64,000 nt of DNA from Bradyrhizobium sp. CCBAU 051011 (GCF_009930815.1 NZ_CP022222.1:2274501-2338500), one strand, 5' to 3'; positions 30,345 through 40,489 are shown, counted from the stretch's first letter. Numbers and translations: made by a program. The notes: a model not told the origin generated them from the letters alone.

Positions 30345-32546
30345 TTGCGTAGAACTGCCTGGGGAGCATTCTCCGCTGCCGCATCCCTGTTCGTCATGGC
30401 ATCTCCCGCAGATGCGCAGAGTACCGCTGCGGCAGGGTCCGGCCAGCTTCCCGCGGTGACGGTTACTCCGCCCCAAGCATGGCCACGTAACCGGACCAAG
30501 CTGCCCCGCCGCGAGAGAAGTGCGCGAAATTCATCCGCAGTCCAACCAAGCGCTGAAATTCCGCCCCAGGTCAGTAGCGGCGTGACGGCCGGCTCCGCGA
30601 CATCTGGTCCGGCATATCTCCAACCCACCGCCGCCAGTGCTATCAGCATCAGCGGCGCTGAGGTGAATGCCCGGCCGTTCTCGCGCGTCGGCGAGGCGCT
30701 GGAGGCGGTTCCCGGGCTGATCGTCACCCAGCATTCCGGCGAGGGCAAAGCCAACCAGTATTTCTTGCGCGGCTTCAATCTCGACCACGGCACCGATCTT
30801 GCCATCAGCGTCGACGGCATGCCCGTCAACATGCCGACCCATGGCCACGGTCAGGGGTATGCCGACATCAATTTCATGATTCCCGAGCTGATCCAGTCGG
30901 TGAATGTCCGCAAGGGTCCATACTTCGCTGATGTCGGCGACTTCGGCTCCGCCGGATCGGTCGCGATCGACTATGTCAACAGGCTGCCGAAGAACATTTT
31001 GGAGACAACCAATGGCAGTTTTGGCTATCACCGTGGCTTAGCGGCAGGGTCGACTGCGGTCGGTGCAGGCACGCTGCTCGCGGCTGTCGAAGGCGTCAAA
31101 CACAACGGCCCGTGGGACGTGCCTGACAATGTGCGCAAGCTCAACGGCGTGCTGCGCTACAGCCAGGGCAATGCCACCGACGGGTTCACCCTGTCGGCGA
31201 TGGCCTATTCCAACGGCTGGAATTCGACCGATCAGGTGGCGCAGCGTGCGATCGATCGGGGCATTATCGGCCGGTTCGGTTCGCTCGATCCGACCGATGG
31301 CGGCGTCGCGAGCCGGTTCTCGCTGTCGAGCAATTGGGCGCAATCGAGTGCGTACGGACAGAGCAAGATCAACGCCTATGTGATCAACTCGTCGCTGCGG
31401 CTCTACAACAATTTCACCTACTTTCTCGACGACCCCGTCAATGGCGATCAGTTCAGCCAGATGGATCGACGCACGGTCTATGGCCTCAACGCCAGCCACG
31501 CCTTCGACATGCGCGTGGGCGGTATCGAAACGCAGACTCGTGTCGGGTTGCAGACGCGCGGCGACGATATCCGCGTCGGCCTGTTCAAGACGTTGCAGCG
31601 CGAGACGCTTTCGACCGTTCGCGAAGACAGCGTGCGCGAGGGCAATGTCGGCCTGTGGGCCGACACGACGGCGCGCTGGACCGACTGGCTGCGCACCACG
31701 ATCGGCATCCGCGAGGATTATTTTGCGGGGAGGGTGATCAGCGACACGCCGCAGAATTCCGGCAATGCGCAGGCGTCGATGACGAGCCCCAAGGCCGGCT
31801 TCGTGCTGGGGCCGTGGTACAGGACTGAATTCTACGGCAATGCCGGCTACGGCCTGCACTCCAACGATATCAGGGGCGCGACCATTACCGTCGATCCCAT
31901 CGACAAGGTGACGCCGCAGGATCGCGTGCCGCTATTGGTCCGCTCGAAGGGCGCGGAGGTCGGCATCCGCACCAAGGCGGTTGAAGGGCTCACGAGTTCG
32001 CTCGCGGTGTTCGTGCTGAACTTCGATTCCGAACTGCTGTTCGTCGGCGATGCCGGGACTACCGAAGCCAGCCGGCCGAGCCGGCGGGTCGGCGTAGAGT
32101 GGACCAATCAATATCAGGTGCTGCCCTGGATGCGGCTCGATCTCGACGTCGCCTATACCCGCGCTCGCTTCACCGATTTCGATGCCGCTGGCAATTTCAT
32201 CCCGGGCGCGCCGGCATGGGTGGCGGCCGGCGGCGTGACGTTCGGCGGGGAGACCGGCTGGTTCGGCGCGCTGCGCGGGCGTTATTTTGGCCCGCGTCCC
32301 CTGATCGAGGACGACAGTGTTCGTTCGCAAGCGTCGCTGATCTTCAACGCGCGGGCCGGCTACAAATTCGACAACGGCCTGCAGCTGCAACTCGACGTGC
32401 TCAATCTCTTCAACGCGCGGACCAACCAGATCGAATATTACTATCTGTCGCGATTGCCCGGCGAGCCGATCGGTGGCGTGGCCGACCGGCATGTGCATCC
32501 CGCCGAACCATTGGCAGTGAGATTGACGCTGGCGGGGAGGTTTTAG
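30345..32546 (+). CDS. TonB-dependent outer-membrane receptor, predicted nickel uptake
   Basis: A 733-aa outer-membrane receptor. It has a signal peptide ending near ASPADAQS, a plug domain (VGEALEAVPGLIVTQHSGEGKANQYFLRGFNLDHGTDLAISVDG, about 105-150) and a C-terminal barrel ending in aromatic F (LAVRLTLAGRF). The plug carries the His-bearing stretch NMPTHGHGQGYAD. The start appears to be TTG at 30345; the nearby ATG runs into a stop after four codons. The perfect NikR box 86 bp upstream indicates nickel-chelate transport (substrate inferred). An IS1111-type element begins right at its stop codon. Confidence 0.88.
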   Translation: MRRTAWGAFSAAASLFVMASPADAQSTAAAGSGQLPAVTVTPPQAWPRNRTKLPRRERSARNSSAVQPSAEIPPQVSSGVTAGSATSGPAYLQPTAASAISISGAEVNARPFSRVGEALEAVPGLIVTQHSGEGKANQYFLRGFNLDHGTDLAISVDGMPVNMPTHGHGQGYADINFMIPELIQSVNVRKGPYFADVGDFGSAGSVAIDYVNRLPKNILETTNGSFGYHRGLAAGSTAVGAGTLLAAVEGVKHNGPWDVPDNVRKLNGVLRYSQGNATDGFTLSAMAYSNGWNSTDQVAQRAIDRGIIGRFGSLDPTDGGVASRFSLSSNWAQSSAYGQSKINAYVINSSLRLYNNFTYFLDDPVNGDQFSQMDRRTVYGLNASHAFDMRVGGIETQTRVGLQTRGDDIRVGLFKTLQRETLSTVREDSVREGNVGLWADTTARWTDWLRTTIGIREDYFAGRVISDTPQNSGNAQASMTSPKAGFVLGPWYRTEFYGNAGYGLHSNDIRGATITVDPIDKVTPQDRVPLLVRSKGAEVGIRTKAVEGLTSSLAVFVLNFDSELLFVGDAGTTEASRPSRRVGVEWTNQYQVLPWMRLDLDVAYTRARFTDFDAAGNFIPGAPAWVAAGGVTFGGETGWFGALRGRYFGPRPLIEDDSVRSQASLIFNARAGYKFDNGLQLQLDVLNLFNARTNQIEYYYLSRLPGEPIGGVADRHVHPAEPLAVRLTLAGRF

Positions 32547-32624
32547 CTTGTAGATTCCATGGGGCGGTGAGCGTGCCCTCTCCGGTAGGTTTGGGTTTCC
32601 ACACTCGAACCATCGGAGAGTCAG

Positions 32625-33782
32625 ATGCAAGCATCGACCGTAGACACGCCCACCGCCGCACAGTTTGGCACGATTTTCGTTGCGATTGAACTCAGCCAGA
32701 AGAGCTGGTTGGTGACGCTGCACAGCCCGGACAAAGACAAGCTATCCCGCCATAAGCTGGAGGGTGGCGATGATGTCGAACTATTGGCGTTGATCAGTCG
32801 GGTTCGGGAGCGGGCGGCTCGGGCGCTGGGAGGCGTTCCGGCGGTGGTGAGCTGCTACGAGGCCGGCTATGACGGGTTCTGGCTACACCGGCTTCTGCTG
32901 GCGGCAGGAATCACGAACTACGTGTTTGACCCTGCGAGCATTGCTGTGGATCAGCGGGCGCGGCGGGTGAAGACCGACCGGATCGACGGCGAGAAGATGT
33001 TGCGGACGCTGATGGCGTATCTGCGCGGTGAGCCACGGGTGGTGCGGATCGTGCGGGTGCCGGCGCCGGAGCAAGAGGACGCCCGCCGCGCCAGCCGCGA
33101 ACGCGGCCGGCTGGTCAAGGAACAGACCGCTCACACCAGCCGGATCAAGGCGCTGCTGCGGCTGTTGGGCATGGCGGTCGGGAATCCGCGCCGGCGCGAC
33201 TGGCTGAGCTGGCTGGCGGTGCAGCGGGATTGGCAGGGCCAGGCGGTGCCGCCACGGATGCTGAGCGAGATCAGGCACGAACACGCGCGACTGATGCTGG
33301 TGCGCGAACGGCTTGAGGCACTCGCGCAGCAGGCCTCAGCGGATCCAACCCCTGGGGCGGCGCAGATGACCGAGCGTAGCGAGCTGTTGCTCCGGCTCAA
33401 ATGCCTCGGCCCTGCGTTCGCGACGACGCTGACCAACGAGGTGTTCTACAAGGACTTCCGTAACCGGCGTGAGGTTGGGAGCTATTTCGGGTTGACGCCC
33501 AGTCCGTGGCAGAGCGGCGGGGTCGACCGCGACCAGGGGATCAGCAAGGCGGGCAATCCACGCGCCCGCTGTGCCGCGATCGAACTGGCCTGGCTGTGGC
33601 TGCGGCATCAGCCGGACAGCAAACTCACCCAAGAGTACCGGCGACGCACGCTCAATGCCGGCAAGCGCATCAAGCGCGTCGCCATCGTGGCCCTGGCGCG
33701 CAAGCTGGTGGTGGCGCTCTGGCGCTATCTCACGACCGGGCTTGTGCCGGATGGCGCAAGACTCAAGACCGCAAAGGCGTAA
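32625..33782 (+). CDS. IS110 family transposase (IS1111-like)
   Basis: A 385-aa DEDD recombinase, unrelated in close sequence to the two 313-aa copies. The N-terminal domain opens FVAIELSQKSWLVTLHSP, so the usual first Asp of the DVS/DVH motif is replaced by Glu. Later come SCYEAGYDGFWLHR and RVKTDRIDGEKMLR. The C-terminal Tnp_20 region is GLTPSPWQSGGVDRDQGISKAGNPRARC. The frame is intact. The ATG at 32625 follows GGAGAG. Confidence 0.88.
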   Translation: MQASTVDTPTAAQFGTIFVAIELSQKSWLVTLHSPDKDKLSRHKLEGGDDVELLALISRVRERAARALGGVPAVVSCYEAGYDGFWLHRLLLAAGITNYVFDPASIAVDQRARRVKTDRIDGEKMLRTLMAYLRGEPRVVRIVRVPAPEQEDARRASRERGRLVKEQTAHTSRIKALLRLLGMAVGNPRRRDWLSWLAVQRDWQGQAVPPRMLSEIRHEHARLMLVRERLEALAQQASADPTPGAAQMTERSELLLRLKCLGPAFATTLTNEVFYKDFRNRREVGSYFGLTPSPWQSGGVDRDQGISKAGNPRARCAAIELAWLWLRHQPDSKLTQEYRRRTLNAGKRIKRVAIVALARKLVVALWRYLTTGLVPDGARLKTAKA

Positions 33783-34122
33783 CCGCTTCAACCAACGCCA
33801 AGGCGTCGCGGCATCGGCCGCGGTCCGCGCGGAATGGATGATGACCGTGCCACCCTCGGGCCAAATCAACAGGCCGTTTCGTAGATGGGTCTCATCCTCG
33901 TGGCTTCCTCGCCGCATGCATGCGGAATGTGGGTACCGGGCTGTACGCCCGACCGGATATGAGGTGATGCAGTGAGACGCTGCATAAATCGTCGGAAGCC
34001 AGTTCCTGAGCGCACCGACCGCGGCGGCACGCTGCGCTACGCATGGCTCCGCGCGCCGCCACTCCACCGAATACAAAATTCACATCCAAGCCACCAGTCG
34101 GCACGCTTGACTCGAATTGTTG
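33783..34122 (+). other. Non-coding right end of the IS1111-like element
   Basis: About 340 bp between the transposase stop and the inferred IS end. I see no credible gene in it. By analogy with IS1111 elements, a structured guide RNA could be encoded here; the guide segments were not resolved. Confidence 0.45.
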
Positions 34123-34129
34123 GCTTGTA

Positions 34130-34161
34130 ATGGTGGGCACGCTTCGCTTTGCCCACCCTAC
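34130..34161. repeat. Family A repeat, half copy next to the IS
   Basis: Only the right arm (atggtgggcacgcttcgc to gcccaccctac) is present; the left arm seen in other members is missing, and the IS1111-like element begins exactly there. Confidence 0.7.
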
Positions 34162-34170
34162 AATCCGTGC

Positions 34171-35163
34171 TTACGTCACCATCTCGCGCGGCTTCATCCG
34201 GCGCTCCGGCGGGCGGACCGGGACGTATTCGACGGCGAGATAATGTTCCGACACGGTGACGCGTTCGACCATCGTCGTTTCGACGGTGATTTCCTCGACG
34301 ATCACTTCTTCAACCGCAACCGGAAGCGGCGCCTCTTGGTCAACCTCTTCAGGAACAAGCGGCGGCGACTTGACCTCTGGAAACACACCGAATTCGCCCG
34401 CTACCTCCGCGAGCGGCTTCTGCTTGTCGGCCCAGTGCAGGGCGGTGTAGTCGAAGCCGTGCACGATGGTGGGTTTGACGACTTCGAAATAGGGCGAGAT
34501 GTCGAAATCGCGCGGCATGTAGAGCGAGGAATCGCGGATGTGCAGGATTTCGCGCCGGGCTTTTCGCGAGGCGGCGCGGGTGATCTTGGGCAGGATCGGA
34601 TAACGAACGGCGTCGAACGCCTGCGCGATCAGCGCCGAGCAGATGATCTTGGTGGGATCGCCAGAGCCGAATGCGATCATGCGGCGCCGCCAGCGCTGCG
34701 GTATCGGCAGCGGAATCAGGTAGCGCATGAGGTCGACGATGTTCTTGGTGTCGTAGCCAAAGCCGATGCGATTGATGGCGTAGCGGCACACCGTGGTGCG
34801 GTCCTCGTAGGACAGGCCGATCGGGCGGCAGAGGCGGGTGTGATAGGGATAATATTTCGATAGCGGGGCCGAGGTCACGCCCTCGCCGATATTGGCCTCG
34901 ATCAGCACATGCGGCTCGCCGTCGGGCTCGGTCGCGCCGTCGACCGGGCCGACATAGAGCGCGGCGTGCGACCAGGTGGATTGCGTGAGGTATTTGATGA
35001 TGCCGGAAATGCGGTTGTTGCCTTCGACCAGCAGCACATCGCCGGGCTCGATGACGCCGCGCAGATGCTCGGGGTCGCTGGGTGTGAACGGCTCATAGCC
35101 CGGGACTTCCTTCTGCAGGTAGCCCGCAATCACCTGGCCGATAGTGTCGAGCATTACGCCCAT
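34171..35163 (-). CDS. YiiX/YebB-like NlpC/P60-superfamily cysteine peptidase
   Basis: A 330-aa protein. The papain-like core includes GDVLLVEGNNRISGIIKYLTQSTWSHAALYVG (His in WSHAAL) and FGSGDPTKIICSALIAQAFDAV (candidate nucleophile Cys in ICSAL); note the order is circularly permuted, as in YiiX/LRAT-like members. About 60 C-terminal residues are rich in Val and Glu and look like a disordered tail. No signal peptide is seen. The ATG at 35161-35163 follows GGGGGAG. The substrate, an amide or peptide, is unknown. Confidence 0.8.
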   Translation of the reverse strand: MGVMLDTIGQVIAGYLQKEVPGYEPFTPSDPEHLRGVIEPGDVLLVEGNNRISGIIKYLTQSTWSHAALYVGPVDGATEPDGEPHVLIEANIGEGVTSAPLSKYYPYHTRLCRPIGLSYEDRTTVCRYAINRIGFGYDTKNIVDLMRYLIPLPIPQRWRRRMIAFGSGDPTKIICSALIAQAFDAVRYPILPKITRAASRKARREILHIRDSSLYMPRDFDISPYFEVVKPTIVHGFDYTALHWADKQKPLAEVAGEFGVFPEVKSPPLVPEEVDQEAPLPVAVEEVIVEEITVETTMVERVTVSEHYLAVEYVPVRPPERRMKPREMVT

Positions 35164-35352
35164 GAAACTCCCCCAGAGCGGCTTTTCTCCCGCTTTTTTT
35201 GTTTCCTTATCATGGTCGCAAGCCGTTTCAATTTAGTTCATGCACAGGACGGATCAATCATGATTGATTTACCATGAGTGTTGCTGCGTCACGTGAGATG
35301 CGGCACAGTTCGCTAGCTGTTCTCGCTTCCTTCAGGCCGTGGAAACCATGAC

Positions 35353-36747
35353 ATGACATTGACCCGCCGCACCTTTCTGTCGGCGTCCGCCGGCTTGGCG
35401 GCGATTCCGGTTTTTTCCGGAGGACGGGCGGGAGCGGCACCCCTGCCACGCGACGCTGACATCGTCGTGATCGGCGCGGGCGCGGCCGGCATTGCTGCGG
35501 CGCGGCGGATCATGGCGGCGAATCGCAAGGTGATCGTGGTGGAGGCGGCCAACCAGATCGGTGGCCGCTGCCAGACCGACACTTCCACCTTCGACGTGCC
35601 GTTCGATCGCGGCGCGCGCTGGATGCACAATCCCGAGACCAATCCAATGATCAAGCTGGCGCGATCAGCGGGCCTCGAGATCGCGACCGCGCCCTCGGGC
35701 CAGAGGATTCGCATCGGCCGCCGTAACGCCCGGCCAGGCGAGACCGAGGAGTTTCTCGCCGCTCTGGTGCGCGCCAACCGCGCTATCGACGACGCCGCGC
35801 GGCGGTTCGACGTCTCCTGTGCATCGGTATTGCCGAAGGATCTCGGCGACTGGGCCGGCGCAACGGAATTCGTGTTGGGGGCCAGCTTCTCCGGCAAGGA
35901 TCTGAAGGACGTCTCTGTCGGTGACAAGTCTCGCGCGCAGGACCGCAACACCGCGATCGGCTGCCGGCAGGGATTGGGTACGCTGATCGCAAAACTCGGC
36001 GAGCAGGTGCCGGTGGCGCTGTCGACGCCGGCCAACCGGATGTCCTGGAGCAACCGCGACGTCATGGTGGAAACGTCAGCCGGAAAGATCGTCGCGCGCG
36101 CCGCTGTCGTCACGGTGTCGACCAACGTGCTGGCCGCGGGCAATATCAAATTCGCGCCCGACATCCCGAAGCGCATGCTTGATGCAGCGTCGAAACTCAG
36201 TCTCGGCAGCTACGACCGGATCGCGCTGCAGATGTCGGGCAATCCGATGGGCCTTGCCCGTGACGACGTCATCATCGAGCAGAGCAATTCGACCAGGACA
36301 GCGCTGATGTACGCCAACATCGGCGGCTCGTCCCTCTGCATCCTCGATGTCGCCGGCTCGTTCGGTCGCGATCTCTCGGCGCAGGGCGAGAAGGCCATGG
36401 TGGCGTTTGCGGTGGAATGGCTGACCAAGCTGTATGGCAGCGAGGCGGCGGCCGCGGTGAAGAAATCGAGCGCGACGCGCTGGAACGCCGCGCCGTTCGC
36501 GCTCGGCGCAATGTCGGCAGCCGGGCCCGGCGGGCAGTCCTCGCGCAAGGTTCTGACCGAGCCGATCGGCTGCATGTATCTGGCCGGCGAAGCCACCCAT
36601 GAAACGCTGTGGGGAACGATCGACGGCGCCTGGGAGAGCGGCGAGCGCGCCGCCGAATCTGCGTTGCGGCGGATCGGCGCGTTAAGGGATCCCGAGCCGG
36701 AAGCGCGGCCGTCGAAGCAGCGGCGGCGCGGGTCCCCGACCAACTGA
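35353..36747 (+). CDS. Tat-exported flavin monoamine oxidase family protein
   Basis: A 464-aa FAD enzyme of the amine oxidase superfamily. The N-terminus MTLTRRTFLSASAGLAAIPVFSGGRAGAA is a good twin-arginine signal. It is followed by the FAD dinucleotide-binding motif DIVVIGAGAAGIAAARR and the extended GG motif NQIGGRCQ. The C-terminal FAD-contact motif is MYLAGEATHETLWGTIDGAWESGERAAE. The oxidised amine is unknown. It stands alone on the plus strand with a repeat downstream. Confidence 0.88.
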   Translation: MTLTRRTFLSASAGLAAIPVFSGGRAGAAPLPRDADIVVIGAGAAGIAAARRIMAANRKVIVVEAANQIGGRCQTDTSTFDVPFDRGARWMHNPETNPMIKLARSAGLEIATAPSGQRIRIGRRNARPGETEEFLAALVRANRAIDDAARRFDVSCASVLPKDLGDWAGATEFVLGASFSGKDLKDVSVGDKSRAQDRNTAIGCRQGLGTLIAKLGEQVPVALSTPANRMSWSNRDVMVETSAGKIVARAAVVTVSTNVLAAGNIKFAPDIPKRMLDAASKLSLGSYDRIALQMSGNPMGLARDDVIIEQSNSTRTALMYANIGGSSLCILDVAGSFGRDLSAQGEKAMVAFAVEWLTKLYGSEAAAAVKKSSATRWNAAPFALGAMSAAGPGGQSSRKVLTEPIGCMYLAGEATHETLWGTIDGAWESGERAAESALRRIGALRDPEPEARPSKQRRRGSPTN

Positions 36748-36757
36748 TAGCAGGGCC

Positions 36758-36840
36758 GTAGGGTAGGCAAAGCGAAGCGTGCCCACCATTCCGCTGACGG
36801 TGCGTGTTGTGGTGGGCACGCTGCGCCTTGCCCACTCTAC
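36758..36840. repeat. Dispersed palindromic repeat, family A, copy 3
   Basis: Paired arms gtagggtaggcaaagcgaag and gtgggcacg...gcccactctac between the convergent amine oxidase and TauE/SafE genes; a likely bidirectional terminator position. Confidence 0.8.
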
Positions 36841-36852
36841 GCATCTCGCATG

Positions 36853-37623
36853 TCAGCGCAGCACGCCATCCAGCGCCGGCAATCCAAAAATCACCGCCGC
36901 CGCGATCAGCGCGTAGCAGATCGCGCGGAATACGGTCTCGCTGGCCTTGCCGAACAGCGAGGCACCGAACCAGACGCCGCAGGCGTAGACGGGGCCGACC
37001 ACGAACGCGAACTTGATCGCATCCAATGTGATCAGCCCGGTCGCGGTGTAGCTGACGGCCGAGAAGAGATCCGACGCGCCGAAGAACAGCACGATGTTGG
37101 CGCGCGCGATGATGGAAGGAATCGGGCGGCCGAGCCAGTAGCCGACGATCGGCGGACCGCCGGTCTGCGCCAGCCCGCTGCAAAAGCCTGATAGTCCTCC
37201 GATGCCGATCGCAATCGCCGCGTGGTCCTTGCCGCGGTAGCGCCAGCCCGAGAGCAATAGCATCAGCAGCGCGAATACGAAGATGGAAATGATCCAGCGC
37301 GTCGTCACCGGCTCCAGCCGGCTAAGGAAATAGGTGCCGATCGGCACGCCGATCAAGGCGCCTGTAACTATGACCGCGGTCGCCTTGCGGTCGGCCTTCT
37401 CCCACGCATTCGGCAGCAGTGGCGCGGCCGCAACGAAGTCGATGATCAGGAGCAGCGCCGCCACCAGCCGCGGGTCGGCGATCGAGCTCGCCAGCGGCAT
37501 GAAGATCAGCGCCGAGCCGAACCCGGAAAACCCCCGCGCCGTGCCTGAGACGAAGGCGACCGCGCAGATCGCCATCGCCGCGTTGAGGCTAACGTCAGCC
37601 GGAATGAGCGCCGCGGGACTCAT
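36853..37623 (-). CDS. TauE/SafE family sulfite exporter-like permease
   Basis: A 256-aa protein with seven to eight hydrophobic helices and the two-repeat layout of TauE/SafE permeases: an N-terminal FVSGTARGFSGFGSALIFMPL motif and a second-half SGFCSGLAQTGGPPIVGYWL motif. The family moves sulfite, sulfoacetate or other organosulfur anions; the substrate here cannot be told. It ends a run of minus-strand genes after pheT, starting 7 bp after the pheT stop. Confidence 0.87.
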   Translation of the reverse strand: MSPAALIPADVSLNAAMAICAVAFVSGTARGFSGFGSALIFMPLASSIADPRLVAALLLIIDFVAAAPLLPNAWEKADRKATAVIVTGALIGVPIGTYFLSRLEPVTTRWIISIFVFALLMLLLSGWRYRGKDHAAIAIGIGGLSGFCSGLAQTGGPPIVGYWLGRPIPSIIARANIVLFFGASDLFSAVSYTATGLITLDAIKFAFVVGPVYACGVWFGASLFGKASETVFRAICYALIAAAVIFGLPALDGVLR

Positions 37624-37629
37624 GCGGCA

Positions 37630-40038
37630 TCATCCCCGCAAGGTGCCGCCGGTCTTCTTCGTCACCTCGGCCACGATCTTTGCCGCTACCGCGTCGATCT
37701 CCTGATCGGTCAGCGTTTTCTCGCGCGGCTGGATCGTCACGGCGATCGCGATCGATTTCTTGGCGGGATCGATGCCCTTGCCCTCATAGACGTCGAATAC
37801 CGATACGTCCGTGATCAGCTTCTTGTCGACGCCTTGCGCGGCACGAACGATGTCGCCGGCCTTGACGCCTTGATCGACGATGAAGGCAAAATCGCGCGAC
37901 ACCGGCTGGAACGCGGAGAGTTCGAGCAGCGGCTTGGCGCGGCTTGGCTTCTTCTTGGCTTCGGGAATGCGGTCGAGGATCACCTCGAACGCCATCAGCG
38001 GGCCGTCGGCGCCGAGCGCTTCAAGCGTGCGCGGATGCAACTCGCCGAAATAGCCGAGCACGTTCTGCGGTCCGATCTGGATCGTCCCGGAGCGTCCCGG
38101 ATGCAGCCAGCTCGCGCCACCCGGCACGATCTGCAGCGCCTGCATCGGCGCGCCGGCGGCAGCGAGCACAGCGAAGGCGTCGGCCTTGGCGTCGAGCGCG
38201 TCGGTCTGGGCCGAGCCGGACCAGTGCCGCCCCATGCCCTTCGCCGAAGCAAAACCGTGGCGCACGCCGGAGGCTGCGACAAACTGGTTTTCGGGTTTGT
38301 CGCCCTTGAAGACCTGTCCGACTTCGAACAGCGCGACATCCGGGTAGCCGCGGTTGGTGTTGGCCTGCGCCGCGGCGACGAGGCCCGGCAGCAGGCTCGG
38401 CCGCATGTCGGAGAGGTCGGACGCGATCGGGTTGGCGAGCACAAGCTCCGCCTGGCCGCCGCCGAACAATTCGGCGTGCGGTTTGGAGATGAACGACCAG
38501 GTCACGGCTTCCACCATGCCGCGTGCGGCCAGCGCGCGCTTGGCGCGGCGGGTGCGGGACTGGATCGTGGTCAGCACCGGCTTGCGTGCATCGTCGCCGC
38601 GTTCGAACGGCGTCATCGGCACCTTCTCGACGCCCACGATGCGGACAATTTCCTCGACGATATCGGCCTTGCCGTGCACGTCGGTGCGCCAGGAGGGGAC
38701 AGCGATCTTCACCACGGGGCCGTTGCCGGCGACCATGAAGCCGAGGTGACCGAGGATGCGCCGCATCTCGACCAGCGGCACCTCGATCCCCGCGAGGCGT
38801 TTCACCTCGGCGAGCGGGAAATCGATGATGCGGTCGTCGCCGAAGGCATTGCCGACGACCACGGTTTCCGACGGCGTGCCGCCGCAGAGCTCCATCACCA
38901 GCTTGGTCGCAAGCTCGAGCCCCGGCACCATGAACGCCGGATCGACGCCGCGCTCAAAGCGGTAGCGTGCGTCCGAATTGATGCCGAGCTTGCGCCCGGT
39001 CTGGGCGATGTTGATCTCGTTCCACAGCGCCGATTCGATCAGCACGTCTGATGTGTTCTCGTCGCAGCCGGAGGTCTCGCCGCCCATGATGCCGGCGAGC
39101 GATTCGACGCCGTGCTCATCCGCTATCACGCAGATCGTGGGATCGAGCGTGTAGGTGCGGCCGTCGAGCGCCAGCAGGCTCTCGCCTTCCTTCGCCCGAC
39201 GAACCCTGAGATTGCCCGTCACCTTCTTCGCATCGAACACATGCAGGGGACGGGCGCGGTCGTAGGTCATGAAGTTGGTGATGTCGACCAGCGCATTGAT
39301 CGGCCGCAATCCGATCGAGATCAGGCGCTTCTGCAGCCATTCCGGCGAGGGACCGTTCTTGACGCCGCGCACCAGCCGCAGCGCAAAGCCCGGGCACAGC
39401 GTGGTATCTTCCACCGTCACCTTCACCGGGCAGGGAAATTCGCCTTTGACCGGCCTGATGCCGGGATCGATGAACTTGCCCATGTCGGCGGCGGAGAGGT
39501 CGCGCGCGATGCCGTGCACGCCGGTGCAGTCCTGGCGGTTCGGCGTCAGGTTGATTTCGAGCACGGGGTCGCCGAGGCCCGCCCATTCGGCATAGCCCTT
39601 GCCGATGGGCGCATCGGCCGGCAACTCCATGATGCCGTCATGGTCCTCGGAAATCTCGAGCTCGGCTGCCGAGCACAGCATGCCTCGGCTCTCGACGCCC
39701 CTGATGGTGCCGACGCCAAGCGTAATGTTCTTGCCTGGGATGAACGTGCCGGGCGGCGAAAACACGCTGACCAGGCCCGCGCGCGCGTTCGGCGCGCCGC
39801 AGACGACCTGCACCGGCGCGCCGCCGTCGCCGGTATCGACCATGCAGACACGCAGGCGATCCGCGTTCGGATGCTGCTCGGCCGAGATCACCCGCGCGAT
39901 CGAAAACGGCGCAAGCGCCTTCGCCTTGTCCTCGATGCTCTCGACCTCGAGCCCGATCATGGTGAGTTTCTCGGCGAGCTTTTCCAAGGGCTCGTCGGTG
40001 TCGAGATGTTCCTTCAGCCAGGAGAGCGTGAATTTCAT
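37630..40038 (-). CDS. pheT: Phenylalanyl-tRNA synthetase beta subunit
   Basis: With PheS forms the heterotetramer that charges tRNA-Phe. The 802-aa protein has an N-terminal tRNA-binding (EMAP-like) domain, the B3/4 editing region, the B5 domain and a C-terminal ferredoxin-like anticodon-binding domain (ending [32 protein letters not shown]). The start [19 protein letters not shown] is standard. Its ATG overlaps the stop of the upstream DUF559 gene (ATGA), which suggests coupled translation. Confidence 0.97.
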   Translation of the reverse strand: MKFTLSWLKEHLDTDEPLEKLAEKLTMIGLEVESIEDKAKALAPFSIARVISAEQHPNADRLRVCMVDTGDGGAPVQVVCGAPNARAGLVSVFSPPGTFIPGKNITLGVGTIRGVESRGMLCSAAELEISEDHDGIMELPADAPIGKGYAEWAGLGDPVLEINLTPNRQDCTGVHGIARDLSAADMGKFIDPGIRPVKGEFPCPVKVTVEDTTLCPGFALRLVRGVKNGPSPEWLQKRLISIGLRPINALVDITNFMTYDRARPLHVFDAKKVTGNLRVRRAKEGESLLALDGRTYTLDPTICVIADEHGVESLAGIMGGETSGCDENTSDVLIESALWNEINIAQTGRKLGINSDARYRFERGVDPAFMVPGLELATKLVMELCGGTPSETVVVGNAFGDDRIIDFPLAEVKRLAGIEVPLVEMRRILGHLGFMVAGNGPVVKIAVPSWRTDVHGKADIVEEIVRIVGVEKVPMTPFERGDDARKPVLTTIQSRTRRAKRALAARGMVEAVTWSFISKPHAELFGGGQAELVLANPIASDLSDMRPSLLPGLVAAAQANTNRGYPDVALFEVGQVFKGDKPENQFVAASGVRHGFASAKGMGRHWSGSAQTDALDAKADAFAVLAAAGAPMQALQIVPGGASWLHPGRSGTIQIGPQNVLGYFGELHPRTLEALGADGPLMAFEVILDRIPEAKKKPSRAKPLLELSAFQPVSRDFAFIVDQGVKAGDIVRAAQGVDKKLITDVSVFDVYEGKGIDPAKKSIAIAVTIQPREKTLTDQEIDAVAAKIVAEVTKKTGGTLRG

Positions 40039-40469
40039 GGTGTTTGCTTCTCTTGTCCCCTCTCCCGCTTGCGGGGGAGGGGCAGGGTGGGGGCTCTCTC
40101 CGCAACAGCAGCGGCAATTGTTTCGAGAATGCCGGTGCGGTTTGTCATGACGTCGTGATTGCTGAAACGGAGGACCTTGAAGCCTTGCGCTTCAATAGCG
40201 GCGGATCGGACGGCGTCTTTTTGCTCTGCCTGATCAGAAAAATGCTGGCCCCCGTCGAGTTCGATCACGAGCTTGGCCGCATGACAGACGAAATCGGCGA
40301 TGAAGTTCTTGATGGGGACCTGACGGCGGAAGCTAGCGCCGTTCAGGCGATGATTACGGAGTTCCGACCAGAGGATTCGTTCGACGTCTGTCGAGTTCCT
40401 GCGAAGCGCCCGTGCGTTTGTGCGCAGCCTGTCGGAGACCTTCCAGTTGGGATGTTCCGGATCGACCAT
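40035..40469 (-). CDS. DUF559 (Vsr-like endonuclease fold) protein inside pheST
   Basis: A 144-aa protein with the DUF559 core: [46 protein letters not shown], then [15 protein letters not shown]. The family has a restriction-endonuclease-like fold related to very-short-patch repair nucleases; activity is unproven. The ATG at 40467-40469 follows GGAGG. The last 20 residues ([20 protein letters not shown]) are translated family C repeat, so the repeat has extended the C-terminus up to the pheT start. Its position between pheS and pheT is unusual. Confidence 0.85.
   Translation of the reverse strand: MVDPEHPNWKVSDRLRTNARALRRNSTDVERILWSELRNHRLNGASFRRQVPIKNFIADFVCHAAKLVIELDGGQHFSDQAEQKDAVRSAAIEAQGFKVLRFSNHDVMTNRTGILETIAAAVAERAPTLPLPRKRERGQEKQTP
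40056..40104. repeat. Family C repeat inside the DUF559 C-terminus
   Basis: Arms cccctctcccgcttgcggggg and agggtgggggctctctccg. It is read in frame as the last residues of the DUF559 protein. Confidence 0.8.
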
Positions 40470-40489
40470 CGACACCTCCGATGCGGAGA

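Larger units (their letters stand above)
32547..34129 (+). mobile_element. IS110 family, IS1111-group-like insertion sequence
   Basis: About 1.58 kb. The same 7-mer gcttgta lies at each edge (32546-32552 and 34123-34129). Subterminal inverted repeats start with AGCGTGCC at 32570 and its complement GGCACGCT at 34100-34107, with partial matching inward. The transposase is followed by about 345 bp of non-coding DNA. Subterminal repeats and a long 3' end are traits of the IS1111 group, where the guide RNA would lie downstream of the gene. The exact ends are inferred. The right end abuts a family A repeat; the left end touches the TonB gene stop. Confidence 0.75.
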
